NCBI GenBank assembly: GCA_963513935.1
Contig: OY740765.1
Span: 118,549,362-118,613,361, forward strand
From: Aphrophora alni
Lineage: Eukaryota > Arthropoda > Insecta > Hemiptera > Aphrophoridae
DNA: 64,000 nt
Reading direction: 5' to 3'
A program made the position numbers and the translations under genes. This document shows positions 60,549-64,000 of this stretch, in pieces (position 1 is the first letter of the stretch; each line of letters opens with the position of its first letter). The notes below the pieces were generated by a model. The model saw only the letters and a program-made list of their open reading frames with translations, did not search any database and was not told the origin of the DNA.

Positions 60549-61004
60549 TTAACGATAGCACTGAGATACTACATGACCATGGCCACCGCATTTGGTGCAC
60601 CGTTTTTGCAAAGCGCTAATGGGGCAAGTCTTCACTACGTGTCCGAAGACGCCACATTTCAGGCACACTGGCGTTCCCTTAGGCTTAAATTTGTTGGGGC
60701 ATTCGGTAGTATCATGGTTGGACATGAAACAAGTCACGCAGTATAGACCGGTTTGACGTTTGCCTCTGGTAGGGCAATGACGGGCGATATGGCCAGGCTT
60801 GTAACAGAAGAAGCAAATGTCCTTCATCTTGCAGTTGTAGGCTGTATGGCCGTAGGAATTGCAGTAAGTACACTTCATGTCATTATATCCATAGCCTTTG
60901 TTGCCACCGTTCCCACCGTTCCAACCACTTCCACCACTTCCACCAGCTCCACCACTTCCACCAGCTCCACCAGCTCCACCAACTCCACTAATAGCAAAAG
61001 CCAT
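60549..61004 (-). CDS. Glycine-rich protein with five CCHC zinc knuckles
   Basis: An intact 151-codon frame, ATG at 61004-61002, stop TAA at 60551-60549. Residues 8-35 are a Gly/Ser-rich low-complexity tail. Then five perfect C-x2-C-x4-H-x4-C knuckles: 45-58 (CTYCNSYGHTAYNC), 64-77 (CFFCYKPGHIARHC), 89-102 (CVTCFMSNHDTTEC), 114-127 (CLKCGVFGHVVKTC) and 136-149 (CTKCGGHGHVVSQC). The layout resembles cellular nucleic acid-binding proteins (CNBP/Gis2 type), which bind single-stranded RNA or DNA. It lacks CNBP's first-knuckle/RGG arrangement and has fewer knuckles. A splice acceptor (TTGTTGCAG) lies 35 bases before the ATG, so a 5' UTR intron is likely. A GTGAGT donor directly follows the stop. 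A retroelement gag-like origin is possible but no RT or protease is adjacent. Confidence 0.85.
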   Translation of the reverse strand: MAFAISGVGGAGGAGGSGGAGGSGGSGWNGGNGGNKGYGYNDMKCTYCNSYGHTAYNCKMKDICFFCYKPGHIARHCPTRGKRQTGLYCVTCFMSNHDTTECPNKFKPKGTPVCLKCGVFGHVVKTCPISALQKRCTKCGGHGHVVSQCYR

Positions 61005-61038
61005 CGTTGTAGACTTAATTGACGATTTCTAAACAAAT

Positions 61039-61040
61039 CT
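61039..61040 (-). other. Probable 5' UTR splice acceptor
   Basis: The minus strand reads ATATTTGTTGCAG and then the 34 bases before the ATG. It would place transcription start further right, beyond any exon I could find in the window. Confidence 0.4.
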
Positions 61041-61189
61041 GCAACAAATATGAAATTAAATATTTATTTAAAATATAAATAAAACAATTAAAAATAATGA
61101 AATTAGTTTACGCATTAACTAAAGGTCCGTTAAGCGGAGACGAGCATTGCACATAGATTATATTAGATTAAGTGAAGAAGTTAAGGTGA

Positions 61190-61530
61190 TGAAACCAGCC
61201 ACAGGCACCACAGCACAGCCATAGGCTTCGTATGCCTTCTGTCAATTTGCATACGAAGGCGACCATCGGTCTATTTGTTATGCTTTCTAATATTATCCCA
61301 GTAGATTTATCCACTTTTTAGGAGTTTTGGTAGTCCACTCGCTAGATCTTCCAACTAGAGTAAAGTATAAGTTTTTCTCTTATTGGAAAAAACTTCACAA
61401 TCGAAGATTATGTGGCCTGCGGTCTCCTGTACAGTCTATACACAGTTGTGCCCTTCACACCACACTTTGTATTAAAATAAGGTCCACACTAGCTTTGCTT
61501 GCGTATTACACTCTGATTCTCGTACAACAT
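61190..61530 (-). pseudogene. Decayed Jockey-like LINE, C-terminal tail
   Basis: One minus-strand frame reads VQETAGHIIFDCEVFSNKRK then, after a stop, LEDLASGLPKLLKSG and IYWDNIRKHNK. This matches the 'C..C...EETAxHIxFDC' cluster and final tail of Jockey-type ORF2. It is related to 40040-40331 (AGHI, LLKLL). It starts about 185 bases upstream of the zinc-knuckle ATG on the same strand but is not part of that gene. Confidence 0.7.
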
Positions 61531-62517
61531 TAATATCCGTGTCTGTTGCAATTAATTCCTAAGAAGTCATTTTCTTTTATTTACATTTTGACAAATCCTT
61601 TTGGGATGTTAATCTTCACATTTCACAAAAATTTCAACGAAATCAGTTGAGCCAATTTTGAGACATTATGTATTTTAGCGATCCACGAACGAATATTTTA
61701 CAGATAGCTTTCGAATCGACATTTTTTGGGGAGATAATACATTTTATTTGGGTTCTTTGAAATTACATTATAGGAAAGTTTTATAAAAACCTTTATAGTT
61801 TATTAAAGAAAATCATAATTACGTGTTTTTCTTTATGAGCTCCAATGTGTGAATTAAGGTAATTTTAAAAATATATTAAAAAACCAAAATATACCTACAA
61901 TGTGAGCAAAATCGGTTCCCTCATCAGACAATCATATGACATACTGCCACCATTACAAAAATAAACACTTTGTGAACTCAGTAAACCTCAAAATGGGTCT
62001 AACCTTAACATAAAAATAACAAAACTTAAAAGAAAAAGGATTCACGGTATTTATTTTTCCCCCTCCTTTTTTAAGGCGATGATGAGCGAAAGAATGCTTC
62101 TAAACAACAAATGTTTGTGATATTTGAAAGTTTGTAACTAAAATCAACCTGCCAAGCCAGAAATAATGAAAATTACAATCGCGAGTACATTGGAAAACGC
62201 TATATTAAAACCTGCAGTTTTCAATAAATACGCTTTGGCAGAGTTTGAGATATTAGACCTACAAAGAGGTGTACATTGTTCATTTTCACTTTGTGTCTGA
62301 TAATTTCCAAAAACATATTTTGGAGGATGGTAAATGATACGTTTTGTGTAGGTTCTTAAAGGAATGTAAGAACAACATTTTTTTAAATTGCTAGTCAATT
62401 TTGAAAAAAAATTGAAATTTAGTGTATTGTTCTTTGATCACTTACTACCAAATTTGACATTATTAAATAAAGTTTTGAGTAAAATATACCCACATTTCAT
62501 CAAAATTGATCCCTCCG
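61531..62517. other. Intergenic; small repeat fragments
   Basis: A 3' SINE-like scrap (TTTTTTAAGGCGATGATGAG, CTTCTAAACAACAA) lies at 62060-62112. 61600-61800 may be a dispersed repeat. An 84-codon minus-strand frame at 62144 is unsupported. Confidence 0.4.
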
Positions 62518-62720
62518 GGTCTCACTATAGTGACTACGAGCATGCAATCCCGAATTCCCTAGCTGGAACTACAATTTTATTCATGAAGTCTTAGGTTAAA
62601 TTCATCTCTTTCAATTTTCACAACACGACTCTTTTGACCAACTCTTGCTCTTTTCCGACAATGGCGCTATTAGGGTACTCAAGAGTTGGGATGTATTTAT
62701 TCAATGTTCTTTTATTCCTA
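62518..62720 (+). mobile_element. SINE-like family copy
   Basis: CACTATAGTGACTACGAGC, GCAATCCCGAATTCCCTAGC, GTCTTAGGTTAAATTCATC and GCGCTATTAGGGTACTCAAG match the family. It is the first of a run of plus-orientation copies ahead of the array flip at about 63063. Confidence 0.75.
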
Positions 62721-62779
62721 GTTTTAATAGGGATGAAAATTTAATATGGGAATTCCGATAATGTTTTAGATTTTATGAA

Positions 62780-63060
62780 AGCAGTCTTGGGTTAGTGCCC
62801 TTTCTTTTACTTTTCCTATCTGGTCACTCTTGACGAGAAATCTGGTCACTCTTTCACAACTCTAAAACTGTTAGAATATTCTAGGGCTAGTAGTTTATAT
62901 TTTATAATCTTAATCCCGTAGTCTTGGGTTAGATCCATCGCTTTCATCTTTCCTATCAGTCGCTCTTGACCAAATCTTGTTCTTTTCTTACCCTGATGCT
63001 ATTAGAGAATCCGAGTGCTAGAAGTCTTTACTTTATATTCTTTATTATCTTATTCTTGGG
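62780..63060 (+). repeat. Two tandem SINE-core monomers, plus orientation
   Basis: Two consecutive copies of the family interior: GTCTTGGGTTAGTGCC at 62786 and GTCTTGGGTTAGATCC at about 62922, roughly 135 bases apart. Each runs from the B-box-like motif to the CTAGGGCTAG or GTGCTAGAAG end. Confidence 0.85.
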
Positions 63061-63064
63061 TTCT

Positions 63065-64000
63065 ACATAAAATAAAAACTCCTAGCGCTCGCATACTCTA
63101 ATAGCATTGGGGTCAGAAAAGAACAAGATTTGGTTAAGTAAGAACTGATAGGAAAGGTAACTTAGAGGGATTTAACCCAAGACTACGTGAATGATGAACA
63201 TAAAATAAGGACTCCAAGCCCTCGTATACTCTAATAGTTTTAGAGTCGAAAAAGATGAAGATCTGGTATAAAGAAACCAGATAGGAAATATAAAAGAAAG
63301 AGATCTGAGCCGAGAATCTGTGAATAAAAATTTATAAAATAAAAACCCTTACTACTTGAATACTCCAATAGCTTTAAAGTCGAAAGGAACAAGATGTGTT
63401 CAACAGAGACCTGATACAAAAGATGAAAGAGATGGATTTCACCAAAGACCTCGAATACTCTAATAGCATTAGGGTCAGAAAAGATCATGATCTGGTCAAG
63501 AAAGACCTGATTGGAAAGGTTAAAATGAGAAATCTAACCCAAGACTTTGTGACTGAAGAATATAAAATAAAGACTCCTAGCCCTCGAATACTCTAATAGC
63601 ATTAGGATCAGAAAAGAACACGATCTGGTCAAGAAAGACCTGATTGAAAGGTAAAAGAGAGGGAACTAACCCAAGATAACGAGAATGGAGAATTAAAAAT
63701 GAAGTTTCCTAGAGCTCGAATACTCTAATAGCTTTAGGGTAGAAAAGAACAAGTAATGGTCAACATAGAACTGATAGGAAAGATAACAGAGAGACAACTA
63801 ACCCAAGACTACGTGCTTGAAGAATATAAAATAAAGGCTCCTAGCCCATGAATATTTTAATAGCATAAGGGTAGAAAAGAACAAGTAATGGTCAACATAG
63901 AACTGATAGCAATTATGAAAGAGAGAGATCTAACAAAAGACTACATGCTTGAAGAATATAAAATAAAGGCTCCTAGCCCATGAATACTGTAATAGCATTA
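63065..64000 (-). repeat. Tandem SINE-core monomers, minus orientation
   Basis: The ACTCTAATAG core (or a one- or two-base variant) recurs at 63095, 63228, 63362, 63457, 63590, 63722, 63854 and 63986. Spacing is 132-134 bases except one of 95. Monomers are reverse complements of those at 62780-63060. The array runs off the window end. Confidence 0.9.

Noticed and set aside
60753..61022. 89-codon plus-strand frame
   Set aside because: It is the antisense shadow of the zinc-knuckle gene; the Ser/Thr-rich run is the complement of the Gly codons.

Overview
This window is AT-rich eukaryotic DNA, almost certainly from a winged (pterygote) insect with a large, transposon-rich genome. The best evidence is a two-exon Osiris-family gene: signal peptide, two-cysteine region, DUF1676-type hydrophobic block and a C-terminal AxxLAY motif. 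This family is known only from insects. The order cannot be fixed from the sequence; the repeat load and intron size would suit a hemipteran or another large-genome insect.

Layout. 1-11.6 kb is intergenic: long-inverted-repeat MITEs, SINE-like copies, two decayed non-LTR retrotransposon fragments, a 1.2-kb 23-bp minisatellite, and a possible terminal coding exon on the minus strand (4871-5031). A possible first coding exon lies at 11617-11845 (+). The Osiris gene runs from a TATA-box promoter at 17762, preceded by a GA-rich tract, through exon 1 (17825-18338), a 10.6-kb intron full of SINEs and a decayed R1/Jockey-type reverse transcriptase, to exon 2 (28955-29331) and tandem poly(A) signals. 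30-44 kb is again transposon-derived: RTE-like tail, coiled-coil/FP-type ORF1, CR1-like reverse transcriptase, RNase H tail, several MITEs, and a 729-bp piggyBac-type element with intact TTAA target sites that still encodes the transposase cysteine-rich end. 44.9-47.1 kb is a diverged satellite-like array with three near-identical 155-bp units. 52.4-52.7 kb is a perfect 146-bp-arm palindrome whose arms carry a degenerate hammerhead-ribozyme-like motif. At 60.5-61.0 kb (minus) is an intact single-exon gene for a glycine-rich protein with five CCHC zinc knuckles. The last 1.5 kb is a head-to-head array of tandem ~133-bp monomers derived from the interior of the SINE-like family.

Only two genes are well supported: Osiris (+) and the zinc-knuckle protein (-). 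They are unrelated and about 31 kb apart, and nothing suggests coordinated function. Most open reading frames elsewhere are chance frames or transposon remnants. No bacterial operon, CRISPR array or intact rRNA/tRNA gene was seen.
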